Source: Qipengyuania citrea (GTDB lineage: Bacteria > Pseudomonadota > Alphaproteobacteria > Sphingomonadales > Sphingomonadaceae). Taken from it: DNA of 64,000 nt. The notes under the pieces are model-generated. The model saw nothing but the letters and a program-made list of their open reading frames with translations. It was not told the origin of the DNA and made no database searches. The stretch spans positions 124,001-188,000 of the forward strand of contig NZ_WTYG01000004.1 of assembly GCF_009828015.1 (NCBI RefSeq). Direction: 5' to 3'. The translations under genes and the position numbers were made by a program. Below, one piece after another: positions 33,177 through 42,736 of this stretch; position 1 is the first letter of the stretch; each line of letters begins with the position of its first letter.

Positions 33177-35455
33177 CCGCGCTGCCGGTTTCGCGGCGGC
33201 AGCTGCTGGCCGGGGCCGCGGTCGGCGGCGGGCTGGCGGTCGGCTGGTGGCTGTGGCCGCGCCGCTATTCCAGCCCGCTGGTTCCCGGACCGAACGAACA
33301 CGGCTTCGGCGGCTGGCTCACCATTGCCGAAGACGGCGTGGTCACCGTGGCTCTGCCGCAGCTCGAGATGGGGCAGGGCGTGACCACCGTGCTGGCGCAG
33401 GTCGTGGCAGTCGAACTGGGTGCCGACTGGCGGCAGGTCGCCATCGAACCCGCACCGCCTGCAGGCCTGTTCGCCAACACTGCGCTCGCCGCGAAATGGG
33501 CGCCGCTGTGGTCGCGTCTGCCCGGCCTGGCCGATGATCCCGATGGCCTGCTGGCCGAACGCTTTGCGCGCAGCAACGCCTTCTGCGCCACGGCCGAAGG
33601 CCTTTCGCTCGCAGCCTATGAACAGCCGCTGCGCGCGGCCGCTGCGGCGGCCCGCGCGCTGCTCGCCATGGCGGCGGGAGAACGCTGGGGCGTGGGCTGG
33701 GAAGAATGCGAAGTCGCAGCGGGTCTCGTGCGCCACGGCGAACAGGAACTGGGCTTCGGCGAACTGGCCGCGCAGGCTGCCACGCTCGACCCGCCCGATC
33801 CGCCGCCGCTGCGGGTCGAACATGCCAGCGAGGATCCGTCCCCGGCTGAGGCCGAATTGGCGTCCGCCTTCCCGCGGCTCGACCTGCCCGCCAAGGTCGA
33901 CGGAAGCTTCCTGTTCGCCGGCGATATCCGCTTGCCGGGCATGGTCTACGCCTCGATCCGTCACGGGCCGCTGGGGAAGGCCGAACTGACCGCCTTCGAC
34001 AAGGAAGCGGTGGCCGGCCTCAAGGGGCTGGTGGGGGTGGTGAAGTCCAAACGCTATCTCGCGGCAGTGGCCGAAAGCTGGTGGATTGCCGACCGCGCGC
34101 TTGCGGCGATGCGGCCGGTCTTCGCCGGGCCCGCGGCCGTCGAGAGCGCGGGTGCACTGCGCGCGCTCGATACCGCGCTGGCGGAGGGCGAGGGCGAGCG
34201 CATCGTGACCGAAGGGGATCCGGACGGCGCTCTCGCACGGCCCGATTATGCGCAGGATTATTCCGTCGCCCAGGCAGTTCACGCCGCGATCGAGACCGCC
34301 AGCGCGACGGCGCGCTTCGACGGCGGCAAGCTGGAATTGTGGATCGCCGCGCAGGCGGGTGAACTGACGCGCCGCGCGGCGGCCAAGGCAATCGGCATCT
34401 CGCCGCAGGACGTGGTGCTCTATCCCACTGCGGCGGGGGGCAGTTTCGACGCGCGGCTCGAACGGCGGCACGCGATCGAGGTTGCGCAGATCGCGCAGCA
34501 GATCGGCCGCCCGGTCCAGCTGACCTGGCCGCGCCAGCAGGAATTGCAGCTGGTGCCGGTGCGCACCCCCGTCAGCGCGCGGCTGGAGGCGGGCTTCGTC
34601 CCGGCGAGCGGCGGCCGCATCGCTGCCTGGCGCACGCGGCTGGCGATGCCCGCGACCATGCGCGAATTCGGCCACCGTCTGTTCGACAACAACACGCCCG
34701 AAGCGGCGATGGAACACGCTGCGGGCGAGGCCGATGCGCTGGCCTGCGAGGGCGCGGTCCCGCCCTATGGAATCGCGCATGTCGCAGTCGACCACCTGCC
34801 GGTGACGCTGCCCTTCCCGACCGGGCCGATGCGCGGCAATGCCGCGGCGTACACCGCGTTCTTCACCGAGAGCTTCATCGACGAACTGGCCGAACGCGCC
34901 GGGCGCGACCCGTTCCTCTACCGCATCGAGATGCTGGGCCAGACGCCGCGGATGGCCGATTGCCTGCGCCGCGCGACGCGGCTGGCCGGCTGGGACGGCG
35001 GGCGCCGCGGCACCGGTCAGGGGCTGGCGATGGTGCGTATGGGCGGACCCGGGGAGGGGGGCGGGCGCATCGCCTGCGTGGCGCAGGCCGCGCTGGGCGA
35101 AGGCGGGCTGCGCGTGACCCGGCTGCACGCGGCGGTTGATATAGGGCGGATCGTCAATCACGACATTGCGCGCCAGCAGATCGAAGGCGGGCTGATCTTC
35201 GGCCTGTCGCTCGCCACCGGGTCGAGCGTGGCCTATGAGGATGGCCGGCCCGTCCCCGCGCGCCTTGCGGGGCTGAGCTTGCCGACGCTGGCCGATTGCC
35301 CCGAGATCGTTATCGAATTCCTCGCCAGCGACGCACCCGCGTTCGATCCCGGCGAACTGGGCGTCGCCGTGGCGCCGCCCGCCATCGCGAATGCGCTTTA
35401 CTCCGCGACAGGAGTGCGCTTTCGCCGTCTGCCATTGCTTTCGGAGGGCCTATGA
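33155..35455 (+). CDS. molybdopterin-binding large subunit, isoquinoline 1-oxidoreductase/xanthine dehydrogenase family
   Basis: 766 residues from GTG at 33155, with AAGG upstream. The N-terminal VSRRQLLAGAAVGGGLAVGW is a Tat signal, so the folded cofactor-loaded enzyme is exported. Family motifs: LPQLEMGQGVTTVLAQVVAV, RLDLPAKVDGSFLFAGDIRL, FPTGPMRGNAAAYTAFFTES and the C-terminal FDPGELGVAVAPPAIANALY with the expected catalytic Glu. These enzymes hydroxylate aromatic heterocycles or oxidise aldehydes and need a [2Fe-2S] small subunit. None is next to it; mrp and hemH flank it instead. Substrate unknown. The stop overlaps hemH (ATGA). Confidence 0.87.
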   Translation: MDPRAGLAALPVSRRQLLAGAAVGGGLAVGWWLWPRRYSSPLVPGPNEHGFGGWLTIAEDGVVTVALPQLEMGQGVTTVLAQVVAVELGADWRQVAIEPAPPAGLFANTALAAKWAPLWSRLPGLADDPDGLLAERFARSNAFCATAEGLSLAAYEQPLRAAAAAARALLAMAAGERWGVGWEECEVAAGLVRHGEQELGFGELAAQAATLDPPDPPPLRVEHASEDPSPAEAELASAFPRLDLPAKVDGSFLFAGDIRLPGMVYASIRHGPLGKAELTAFDKEAVAGLKGLVGVVKSKRYLAAVAESWWIADRALAAMRPVFAGPAAVESAGALRALDTALAEGEGERIVTEGDPDGALARPDYAQDYSVAQAVHAAIETASATARFDGGKLELWIAAQAGELTRRAAAKAIGISPQDVVLYPTAAGGSFDARLERRHAIEVAQIAQQIGRPVQLTWPRQQELQLVPVRTPVSARLEAGFVPASGGRIAAWRTRLAMPATMREFGHRLFDNNTPEAAMEHAAGEADALACEGAVPPYGIAHVAVDHLPVTLPFPTGPMRGNAAAYTAFFTESFIDELAERAGRDPFLYRIEMLGQTPRMADCLRRATRLAGWDGGRRGTGQGLAMVRMGGPGEGGGRIACVAQAALGEGGLRVTRLHAAVDIGRIVNHDIARQQIEGGLIFGLSLATGSSVAYEDGRPVPARLAGLSLPTLADCPEIVIEFLASDAPAFDPGELGVAVAPPAIANALYSATGVRFRRLPLLSEGL

Positions 35456-36480
35456 CCTGGCAAGAACAATCGCTTCCCGCCGACCACCCCGCAGTCAAGT
35501 CGGGCGGCGTCGGGGTGCTGCTCGTCAATCTCGGCACGCCCGATGCGCCCGAGAAGGGGCCGGTCAAACGCTATCTCGCGGAATTTCTTTCGGACCGCCG
35601 GGTGGTCGAAATCCCGGCAATCGCCTGGCAGCCGATCCTGCGCGGCATCATTCTCAACACGCGGCCCAAGAAAAGCGCGCATGCCTATCGCCAGGTGTGG
35701 ACCGAGGAAGGCTCGCCGCTGGCGGTGATCACGCGCGACCAGGCGGCCGCAATGCAGCAGCGGCTGGGCGATGAGGTGAAGGTCGACTGGGCGATGCGAT
35801 ACGGCACTCCGTCGATCCCCGAGCGGATCGAGGCGCTGATGGCGGACGGTTGCGAACGGATCCTGCTGGCTCCGCTCTACCCCCAGTACTCGGGTGCGAC
35901 CACGGCCACGGTTGTGGACAAGGCTGCGGACAAGCTGCGGGAAATGCGTTGGCAAGCCTCACTGCGGACCCTGCCGCCCTATCATGACGACCCGGCCTAT
36001 ATCGATGCGCTGGCGAGCGATCTCTCGCGCCAGATCGATGCGCTCGATTTCGCGCCCGAAGTGCTGCTGCTGAGCTTCCACGGCATGCCGCAGCGCACGC
36101 TCGAACTCGGCGATCCCTATCACTGCCACTGCCAGAAGACCTCGCGCCTGCTACAGGAGCGGCTGGCGCGGCCGGGGCTCCGTTTCCGCACCACTTTCCA
36201 GTCGCGCTTCGGGCCGGCCAAGTGGCTGGCCCCTGCGACCGACGATACGCTGGAAGAAGAGGCGCGGGCCGGAACCAAGCGGCTGGCGATCGCTGCGCCG
36301 GGCTTTTCGGCGGATTGCCTCGAGACGCTCGAGGAGCTGGCCATCCAGGGCCGCGAGCAGTTCACCGAGGCCGGCGGAGCGCAGTTTGCCGCGCTGTCCT
36401 GCCTCAATACTTCCGACGCCGGACTGGCCATGCTGGAGACGCTTTTGCGCCGTGAATTGATGGGGTGGATTCGCGCCTGA
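35452..36480 (+). CDS. hemH: ferrochelatase
   Basis: 342 residues from the ATG overlapping the previous stop. Signatures: GVLLVNLGTPDAPEKGPVKR, LLAPLYPQYSGATTATV, the active-site His in LLLSFHGMPQRT, and FQSRFGPAKWLAPATDDTLE near the acidic metal site. It inserts Fe2+ into protoporphyrin IX at the membrane face. It sits with an iron-sulfur carrier and a molybdenum hydroxylase, just before a heme-dependent P450, so the run groups cofactor and redox functions. Confidence 0.96.
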   Translation: MTWQEQSLPADHPAVKSGGVGVLLVNLGTPDAPEKGPVKRYLAEFLSDRRVVEIPAIAWQPILRGIILNTRPKKSAHAYRQVWTEEGSPLAVITRDQAAAMQQRLGDEVKVDWAMRYGTPSIPERIEALMADGCERILLAPLYPQYSGATTATVVDKAADKLREMRWQASLRTLPPYHDDPAYIDALASDLSRQIDALDFAPEVLLLSFHGMPQRTLELGDPYHCHCQKTSRLLQERLARPGLRFRTTFQSRFGPAKWLAPATDDTLEEEARAGTKRLAIAAPGFSADCLETLEELAIQGREQFTEAGGAQFAALSCLNTSDAGLAMLETLLRRELMGWIRA

Positions 36481-36485
36481 AAATT

Positions 36486-36503
36486 ACTTACAACGAAGTA
36501 AGT
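36486..36503. promoter_or_regulatory. inverted repeat upstream of the P450, candidate operator
   Basis: ACTTAC (36486-36491) and GTAAGT (36498-36503) flank six bases in the 39-base gap between hemH and the P450. It lies directly before the AAGGAG ribosome site. The size and spacing suit a TetR-type regulator. No regulator gene is next to it. Confidence 0.45.
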
Positions 36504-36519
36504 TTTAAGGAGCTACCTA

Positions 36520-37932
36520 ATGGCCACGCTTGCCCCGCACCAACCTGCCGAGACCGCGCCGTCGCATTGGCAGGAAGGCAATCCCAGCGAAGATGCGCTC
36601 GCGCACATCCCGGGCGAGGGGGGGTGGCCGATCGTCGGCAACACCTTTAAGATGCTGGCCGACCCGCATGGCCAGACGCGGCGCATGGTCGAAAAATACG
36701 GCCGCGTGTACAAGAACCGAGCCTTCGGTGGCTGGAATGTCGCGCTGATCGGGGCCGAGGCCAACGAGATGCTGCTGATGAACCGCGACAAGATCTTCAG
36801 CTCCGAACAGGGCTGGGGACCGATTCTCGACAAGCTGTTCCCGCGCGGGCTGATGTTGCTCGATTTCGATCATCACCGCGCCGATCGCCGCGCGTTGTCG
36901 ATCGCCTTCAAGCCCGGCCCGATGCGGCATTATGCGGACGCGCTGAACCGCGGCATCGCCAAGCGGGTCGAGGAATGGGGCGGCGATGGCTCGGGGGCGC
37001 AGTTGCTCTTCTATCCGTCAATCAAGGAACTGACGCTCGACCTGGCGGCCGACAGCTTCATTGGCATTCCGTGGGGCCCCGAGGCGGACCGGATCAACAC
37101 CGCCTTCGTCGACATGGTCCAGGCCAGCGTGGCGCCGGTGCGCAAGCCACTGCCGTTCACGCAGATGAAGCGCGGCGTCGATGGCCGCGCCTATCTGGTC
37201 GACTATTTCACGCGCGAAACGCATCGCCGCCGCGCCGAGGGCGGCGGGCAGGACATGTTCAGTCAATTCGCCACCGCCGAATATGACGATGGCAGCCTGA
37301 TGCCGGTCGACGAAGTGGTCGATCACATGAACTTCCTGATGATGGCCGCGCACGACACCATCACCTCCAGCGCCACCTCGCTGCTGTGGCTGCTCGCCAA
37401 GCATCCCGAATGGCAGGATCGGCTGCGCGACGAAATCGCCGCGGTCACCGGGGGCAGCGATGCCAGCGGCCGCCCGCGCGATCTCGAGTATGACGATCTG
37501 GGCAAGCTCGACCTGACCGAAATGGCGTTCAAGGAAGCGCTGCGGTTCGTGCCGCCCGTGCCCTCGATGCCGCGCCGCGCGCTGAAATCCTTCGAATACG
37601 GTGGCTACCGCATCCCCGCCGGGGCCCATGTCGGGATTAACATCCACTACACGCATCACGACGAGGAACACTGGGAGGATCCCTACACCTTCGACCCGAT
37701 GCGCTTTACGCCCGAGCAGGTGAAGGCACGGCACAAATATGCCTGGGTGCCCTTCGGCGGCGGCGCGCATATGTGCCTGGGGCTGCATTTCGCCTACATG
37801 CAGGTGAAGATCCTGCTGGCGCAGATGCTGCCGCGCTACCGTATCGAACTGGCGGCGGGCGATCCCGAATGGCAGGCGTGGCCGATCCCCAAGCCCAAGG
37901 ACGGGTTGAAGCTCAAGCTCACCGCCATCTGA
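36520..37932 (+). CDS. cytochrome P450
   Basis: 470 residues with AAGGAG before the ATG. The I-helix is MMAAHDTITSSATSLLWLLA (Asp-Thr acid/alcohol pair; the first Gly of the usual AGxDT is His). The ExxR is in FKEALRF. The heme loop is PFGGGAHMCLGLHFAYMQVK with its Cys thiolate ligand. There is no membrane anchor. The overall look (GWPIVGNTFKMLADP, DFDHHRADRRALSIAF) recalls CYP51/CYP26-like soluble bacterial P450s acting on sterol-, retinoid- or fatty-chain-like substrates; this is an inference. The redox partner is not in the window. Confidence 0.92.
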   Translation: MATLAPHQPAETAPSHWQEGNPSEDALAHIPGEGGWPIVGNTFKMLADPHGQTRRMVEKYGRVYKNRAFGGWNVALIGAEANEMLLMNRDKIFSSEQGWGPILDKLFPRGLMLLDFDHHRADRRALSIAFKPGPMRHYADALNRGIAKRVEEWGGDGSGAQLLFYPSIKELTLDLAADSFIGIPWGPEADRINTAFVDMVQASVAPVRKPLPFTQMKRGVDGRAYLVDYFTRETHRRRAEGGGQDMFSQFATAEYDDGSLMPVDEVVDHMNFLMMAAHDTITSSATSLLWLLAKHPEWQDRLRDEIAAVTGGSDASGRPRDLEYDDLGKLDLTEMAFKEALRFVPPVPSMPRRALKSFEYGGYRIPAGAHVGINIHYTHHDEEHWEDPYTFDPMRFTPEQVKARHKYAWVPFGGGAHMCLGLHFAYMQVKILLAQMLPRYRIELAAGDPEWQAWPIPKPKDGLKLKLTAI

Positions 37933-38210
37933 TTCGGTTTTTATCGGGCATCCTCGCTCACGCGACCTGATGGTCGCGTCGCTGTGGGCGGCCAGTCGGC
38001 CTTGCCTCGCCTGCGGCGCGGGGATTCTCGCCCAGCGATCGAGTAGTGCTAGCCCCGGCCCGGAATGAGGGCCGGCAAGGGCGGAAGCGAAGTCGAAGAC
38101 ACAGCTGGCCAGAGGCCACCTGCATGCCCGCCCGCAGGGGCCCGCAGCGAAGCAGAGGAACAGCCCCGAGGACGCACCGACGGATGTCGGTGCGCAACCG
38201 GAACATCATT
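37933..38210. other. gene-free, hairpin-rich intergenic region
   Basis: No credible open frame is seen. Two perfect hairpins stand out: CGCGACC-TGAT-GGTCGCG in the first 50 bases, and CGCACCGAC-GGAT-GTCGGTGCG at 38173-38194. The second sits just past the 3' end of the minus-strand DUF1674 gene and may be its terminator. A CCGGCC/GGCCGG pair lies between. The density of stems suggests a structured RNA or a repeat cluster, but I match it to no known RNA. Confidence 0.4.
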
Positions 38211-38369
38211 TCAGAAATCGATGGCGATGCCGTCTTTTACCCAGTCGCCATAGCGCGTCGGGCTGAGGTCCTCGTCATTGCTGCCCTTCCTGGGCGCAGG
38301 CGGGGCATCGTTGGTCCAGTGAGCGGGCTTCTTGAACCCTTCGGGGCGGGTGGTTGCGCGTTTCGGCAT
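38211..38369 (-). CDS. DUF1674 (SDHAF4-like) protein
   Basis: 52 residues. The conserved C-terminal block SPTRYGDWVKDGIAIDF is diagnostic of DUF1674. The mitochondrial relative SDHAF4 chaperones the flavinylated SdhA during complex II assembly, so the same role is inferred here. The N-terminal half is basic and Pro-rich, as usual. It is divergent from rsmB. Confidence 0.88.
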   Translation of the reverse strand: MPKRATTRPEGFKKPAHWTNDAPPAPRKGSNDEDLSPTRYGDWVKDGIAIDF

Positions 38370-38426
38370 GCCGCCAACATGATGCCGCTGGCGGCTTTGT
38401 GCAAGTGGGGGTAGGGGCTGGCCCCC

Positions 38427-39665
38427 ATGGCCCAACCTACCGGTATCCACGCCCGCCGCGCTGCGCTGCGCCTGCTCGATGCAGTGCTTCGCCAGGGCGA
38501 AACGCTCGACATCGCCTTCAACGGCGCGACCCGCGACATCCGCAAGTTCGAGGACAAGGCGCTGGCGCGGGCCATTGCCAGCGAAGTCCTGCGCTGGCTG
38601 GTCGATCTCGACGCGCTGATCGACAGCGCGACCAAGAAGCCGCTGCCGCATGATGCCAAGGCGCGCATGGTCCTGCGGATGATGCTGGCGCAATGGCTGC
38701 GGCTGGACACCCCGCCGCACGCGGTGCTGGCAACCGGGCTCGACTTGCTCGCCGGGGGGCAGCGCCGGCTGGCGCATGGCGTGTTCTCCACTCTGACCAA
38801 ACGCGGCGACACGCTGCCCGACGCCCCGACGCTGCCCGAGCCAGTCGCTATGCGCTGGGGCGAGCGGGCCCCCGCGATCGCCGCCGGCCTGGCCGAACCG
38901 CCCCCGCTCGATCTTACACTGCGCGATCCTGCGGACACCGCGCAGTGGGCCGTACAGCTTTCCGCCGACAGCCTGATGCCCGGGCATTTGCGCCTGCCGC
39001 GCGGAGCCAATGTCGAGAAGCTGCCGGGCTTTGGCGAAGGGGCCTGGTGGGTACAGGATATCGCTGCTTCGCTGCCCGCACGGCTGCTGGGCCCGGGCGA
39101 GGGGCGCCACGTGCTCGACCTGTGCGCAGCGCCGGGGGGCAAGACGCTGCAGCTGGCCGCGCAGGGCTGGCAGGTGACCGCGCTCGACATATCTAAACGC
39201 CGGCTCGACCTGCTCAAGGCCAATCTCAGGCGCACGGGTCTGAAGGCGGGCGCCGTCCGCGCCGACGCGCTCAAGTGGGAACCGAAGCACACATTCGATG
39301 CGATCCTGCTCGATGCGCCCTGCACGGCGACCGGGACCGCGCGGCGTCATCCCGATGTGCTGCACCGCATCGGCCCGGAGGCCATCAAGCAAATGGCGCA
39401 ATTGCAGGCCACACTGCTTCAGCGTGCGCAAGGCTGGCTCAAGCCGGGCGGGACGCTGGTCTATGCAACCTGCTCGCTCGAACGCGCGGAGGGCGAAGAC
39501 CAGGCCAGCGCCGTCTCGCTCACCCCCGATCCGATAACCCGTGATGGTTTGCCAGAGGGTGTCGAGCCGGGCAGCACGGGATGGCTACGCACCGACCCCG
39601 GCATGCTCGAAGAGCACGGCGGTCTCGACGGCTTCTTCATCGCGCGATGGCGGCGGGACCTCTGA
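38427..39665 (+). CDS. rsmB: 16S rRNA (cytosine-5) methyltransferase, RsmB-type
   Basis: 412 residues. The N-terminal NusB-like helical domain is about 5-140 (RRAALRLLDAVLRQGETLDI). The SAM domain has LDLCAAPGGKTLQLAAQGWQ, the PC motif in LLDAPCTATGTARRHPDVLH, and the catalytic Cys motif in YATCSLERAEGEDQ. It methylates C967 of 16S rRNA in E. coli. NusB fusion plus motif set points to RsmB rather than RsmF. Confidence 0.93.
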   Translation: MAQPTGIHARRAALRLLDAVLRQGETLDIAFNGATRDIRKFEDKALARAIASEVLRWLVDLDALIDSATKKPLPHDAKARMVLRMMLAQWLRLDTPPHAVLATGLDLLAGGQRRLAHGVFSTLTKRGDTLPDAPTLPEPVAMRWGERAPAIAAGLAEPPPLDLTLRDPADTAQWAVQLSADSLMPGHLRLPRGANVEKLPGFGEGAWWVQDIAASLPARLLGPGEGRHVLDLCAAPGGKTLQLAAQGWQVTALDISKRRLDLLKANLRRTGLKAGAVRADALKWEPKHTFDAILLDAPCTATGTARRHPDVLHRIGPEAIKQMAQLQATLLQRAQGWLKPGGTLVYATCSLERAEGEDQASAVSLTPDPITRDGLPEGVEPGSTGWLRTDPGMLEEHGGLDGFFIARWRRDL

Positions 39666-41051
39666 TCAGCGGGCGATGAAGTCCCGCAGTTGCGCGATCG
39701 CGAAATCGGGATCGGTCATCAACACATAGTGGGCCGCCGTATCGCTTGCCGCCAGTTCGATATCGCCCGCAGCATCGAGCCGCTCGGCAAGGGCTGCCGC
39801 CCCGGCGAAGGCGGTCTTGGGATCGCGCTTTGCGTGCAGCACCAGCGTCGGCGGGATTCGTTCGGGCAGACGGCCCAGATCCGCGGGTGCTTCATAGGTC
39901 GGGAACCCGCCGGGCAGCAAGTGCCGCGGCAGCGGGCTGGCGAACAGCAGCCCGGCTTCTTCGCTCTCGATCATTTCCTCTGTCAGCTCGGCGCGGCGGT
40001 TGTTCTCCGACCGGCTGATCAGGCTCACCAGCGGGATCGACGAACCGAACTGCGGGAAAGCGGCGAAGGTCTGCTGGACACGCCCGAGCTCGGCCTGCGC
40101 GTGCTCCAGCCATGCCGTGTCGCCGCGGTGCAGGCCCGCGATGATAAAGGGCAACATCGCCCGCGTCCGGGGAAAGTCGATCAATGCGGCGAGCAGGTAT
40201 TTCGGCTTCGGCCCAAGCGGCTCCGACAGTTCGGGATCGGCGAGCAGGGCTGCCAGCGCCTCGTCGAGCGGCTGGTCGAAATAGCGGCTGCAGTCAGGCC
40301 GCTCATCGCAATCGCGCAGCACCTGCCGCCCGACCGCATCGGTCACCTGTGAACGCCGGCTGAGGTCGTGGCGCAGATCGTCGTCGGCGGGGACGAGCGA
40401 GTCGAGGATCACACCGTCGAGCCGCTCGGGCGGGGCGACTGCCAGTGTGCGCAAGATCAGCTGCGTGCCGTAGGAGACGCCGTAGAGATGCCGACGCATG
40501 TCACCGCCATGGCGGTCCATCAGCAGGCTCACGTCGCGCGCTGCATTGCCGATCGTGAAAGCCAGCGTGCGCTGCGGATCGGCATGCAAAGCGCCGATGC
40601 AGCTGCCCCATTCCGCACCCTCCAGCGCCATGCCGCCGGCGCTGTCCGCGCTTTCCTCGGACGGGCACAGCCGTGTGGACAGGCCGGTCCCGCGGTGATC
40701 GGGCACGATCAGGTCGAAGCCGGGCGCCGCCGCGCGCAACCTGTCAATGTAGGGGTAGAAGGACGCACCCGATTCCCCCGGTCCGCCGGCGATCAGCCAT
40801 AGCTCACCGGTCGCAGCCCCGCGTGCCGGGAACTTGCGGACGAACAGATCGATGGTGCCCGTTTCGGGCGCGCCGTGATCGAGCGGGACGGCCAGCTGCG
40901 CGCATTGCGTGTCACCAAGTGCTGGAAGCGCGCCGGCGTCAGCGCAGGGGGTGAACCCGGGCCGCTCTGCGGGTTCGCCCGCCGCTGCCGGAGCGGCCGC
41001 GGCAAGCGACAGGACTGCGCCGGCGGCAAGCAAGGATATGATCGGTGACAC
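39666..41051 (-). CDS. exported alpha/beta hydrolase (S33 aminopeptidase-like)
   Basis: 461 residues from GTG at 41051, with GGAG six bases upstream; this starts a clean signal peptide (SPIISLLAAGAVLSLAAAAP). A TTG five codons earlier is possible. The oxyanion stretch is LIAGGPGESGASFY. PDHRGTGLSTRLCPSEESAD follows. The nucleophile elbow is LYGVSYGTQLILRTLA. The late His is in TAAHYVLMTDPD. TAP-like proteins of this layout cleave short peptides or esters outside the cytoplasm; substrate unknown. The end touches the rsmB stop. Confidence 0.87.
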   Translation of the reverse strand: MSPIISLLAAGAVLSLAAAAPAAAGEPAERPGFTPCADAGALPALGDTQCAQLAVPLDHGAPETGTIDLFVRKFPARGAATGELWLIAGGPGESGASFYPYIDRLRAAAPGFDLIVPDHRGTGLSTRLCPSEESADSAGGMALEGAEWGSCIGALHADPQRTLAFTIGNAARDVSLLMDRHGGDMRRHLYGVSYGTQLILRTLAVAPPERLDGVILDSLVPADDDLRHDLSRRSQVTDAVGRQVLRDCDERPDCSRYFDQPLDEALAALLADPELSEPLGPKPKYLLAALIDFPRTRAMLPFIIAGLHRGDTAWLEHAQAELGRVQQTFAAFPQFGSSIPLVSLISRSENNRRAELTEEMIESEEAGLLFASPLPRHLLPGGFPTYEAPADLGRLPERIPPTLVLHAKRDPKTAFAGAAALAERLDAAGDIELAASDTAAHYVLMTDPDFAIAQLRDFIAR

Positions 41052-41146
41052 GCTAAGCTCCGGCAATATCGGGGAAATCGACGGCTAGGCGCCATCCTTC
41101 CTCCGGGCAATGGAACCCGCCCGCCGCTTCGTCGAAGTGCTGCCTC

Positions 41147-42103
41147 CTATCGACCGCCGACAGCTTCGGCGAGCAGCAGCCCCGACATATAGGCCGCCTC
41201 GACCCGCGGACCGATGAGCCAGTCGCCGCAGACGCCGATCCGCTGTTCTGCGTCCCACAAGGCCTCTTCGCCAGCCGTGCCCGACCTGGCAAAGCGCCAG
41301 CGATGGGCGGTTGCGCCCAATTGGCGCGGAAGCGGGCCACCATTGGCTTCGGCCAGTTCGGCCAGCAGCGCGGCTGCAACCGTTTCCGCGTCCTCTTCGA
41401 GATGCGCGCGCGACCATTCGGCCGAGGCCTGGACGACCCAGCATTCCTCGCTTGCGCGCCCGGGCTTGGCATTGTTGCGCGCGGCCCAACCGATCGGGCC
41501 GCGCTGGCGCAGCGTGTCTTGCACCAGCGCCAGCGGTGCCTCGAACCCGGCCATCAGCGTCCAGCATGGGTCCGAAGCGGTTTGATCCGCGAGCGTGGCC
41601 ATGGCCGGGGCATGCGGCTGCAGCAGCGGGCCGGCCTGCTCCGCCGGCACCGCGACGAGCACCGTGTCGAAAGGCGTATCCAGCGCGCCTTCTCCGTCGA
41701 TCTGCCAGCCCTCGCCATCGCGCACGAGCTGTTCGATCCGCGTCCCGAATTGCACGCCGAGCTCACCGGCCATCGCCTTGAGCGGCGCATTCATCGCGGG
41801 CGTGCCGACCCAAGCGTCATCGCCTGCGGCGGCCCAGCGCGCGGCCACGCCGGAGGCTTCCCAGTGCGCAACCTGCTCGACGAAGCGCGGGTTGCGCGCG
41901 GTGAAATACTGCGCGCCGTGGTCGAAATGCAGCGTGGTGCCGCCGTCTTCCATGCGCCGAGTCGCCATCCGCCCGCCGGGTCCGCGGCCCTTGTCGAACA
42001 ACCGGACCTCGTGCCCCAGCCGGGAGAGCCGCTGGCCGCAGCTCAACCCGGCCATACCGGCACCGACGATCGCGATCCGCATCGCGCCGCCCGCGTCAGG
42101 CAT
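41147..42103 (-). CDS. FAD/NAD(P)-dependent amine-oxidase-like oxidoreductase
   Basis: 318 residues; a second ATG seven codons in is also possible. The FAD dinucleotide loop is [20 protein letters not shown], then [16 protein letters not shown], and the C-terminal FAD contact is [20 protein letters not shown]. The size (about 320) and these motifs match bacterial renalase-like NAD(P)-dependent FAD proteins. Substrate unknown. It overlaps the msrA stop by eight bases, which suggests co-expression with methionine sulfoxide repair. Confidence 0.85.
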   Translation of the reverse strand: MPDAGGAMRIAIVGAGMAGLSCGQRLSRLGHEVRLFDKGRGPGGRMATRRMEDGGTTLHFDHGAQYFTARNPRFVEQVAHWEASGVAARWAAAGDDAWVGTPAMNAPLKAMAGELGVQFGTRIEQLVRDGEGWQIDGEGALDTPFDTVLVAVPAEQAGPLLQPHAPAMATLADQTASDPCWTLMAGFEAPLALVQDTLRQRGPIGWAARNNAKPGRASEECWVVQASAEWSRAHLEEDAETVAAALLAELAEANGGPLPRQLGATAHRWRFARSGTAGEEALWDAEQRIGVCGDWLIGPRVEAAYMSGLLLAEAVGGR

Positions 42104-42632
42104 CGGCCTTGAGGTACTTCTGGAAGCTCTTGCGCAGCTTCATCAGCTTGGGCGGGATCACTGCCTGGCAATAGGGATTGCGCTGGCCTTCGCCTTCCCA
42201 ATATTCCTGGTGGTAATCTTCGGCCGGATACCACTGACCGCTCTCGATCGTGGTCACCGCCTGCTGCCCGGGATGATCGTCGTTCCAGCGCCCGACCGCC
42301 GCGCGGGCTTCGTCTTCCTGCCCGTCGAGCGGAAAGATCGCGCTGCGGTACTGCGTGCCGACATCGTTGCCCTGCCGGTTCAGCTGGGTCGGATCATGCG
42401 TCCCCAGGAAGACATCGTAGAGCTGGCCCAGCGTGATCTGCGCATCGTCGAAGGTCACGCGCACGCCCTCGGCATGGCCGGTATTGCCGGTGCAGACCTC
42501 CTTGTAGGTCGGATCGGGCTTGTCCCCTCCGATATAGCCGCTTTCCACCTTACTGACGCCGATAACGTCCTTCATCACCGCTTCGGTGCACCAGAAGCAT
42601 CCACCGGCCACGATCGCCTGTTGTTGCGCCAT
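42096..42632 (-). CDS. msrA: peptide-methionine (S)-S-oxide reductase
   Basis: 178 residues from the ATG at 42632, with AAGGAG upstream; a longer frame exists but lacks a site. The catalytic Cys is in [30 protein letters not shown] and [12 protein letters not shown] are MsrA hallmarks. It reduces S-methionine sulfoxide in proteins with thioredoxin. Coupled to the following FAD protein. Confidence 0.95.
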   Translation of the reverse strand: MAQQQAIVAGGCFWCTEAVMKDVIGVSKVESGYIGGDKPDPTYKEVCTGNTGHAEGVRVTFDDAQITLGQLYDVFLGTHDPTQLNRQGNDVGTQYRSAIFPLDGQEDEARAAVGRWNDDHPGQQAVTTIESGQWYPAEDYHQEYWEGEGQRNPYCQAVIPPKLMKLRKSFQKYLKADA

Positions 42633-42736
42633 ACTCGTCAATCTCCTTGTGCCCAGCAGATAGGAAGCCGTCTTCGCCTTGTCATCCATCGGCGGCAGGT
42701 CCAGAACACTGCCGGATGAATTGAGGAGGATTTTCC

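Noticed and set aside
33173..35161. Open frame of 662 codons antisense to the molybdenum hydroxylase
   Set aside because: Shadow frame without motifs; the sense strand carries the Tat signal and family signatures.
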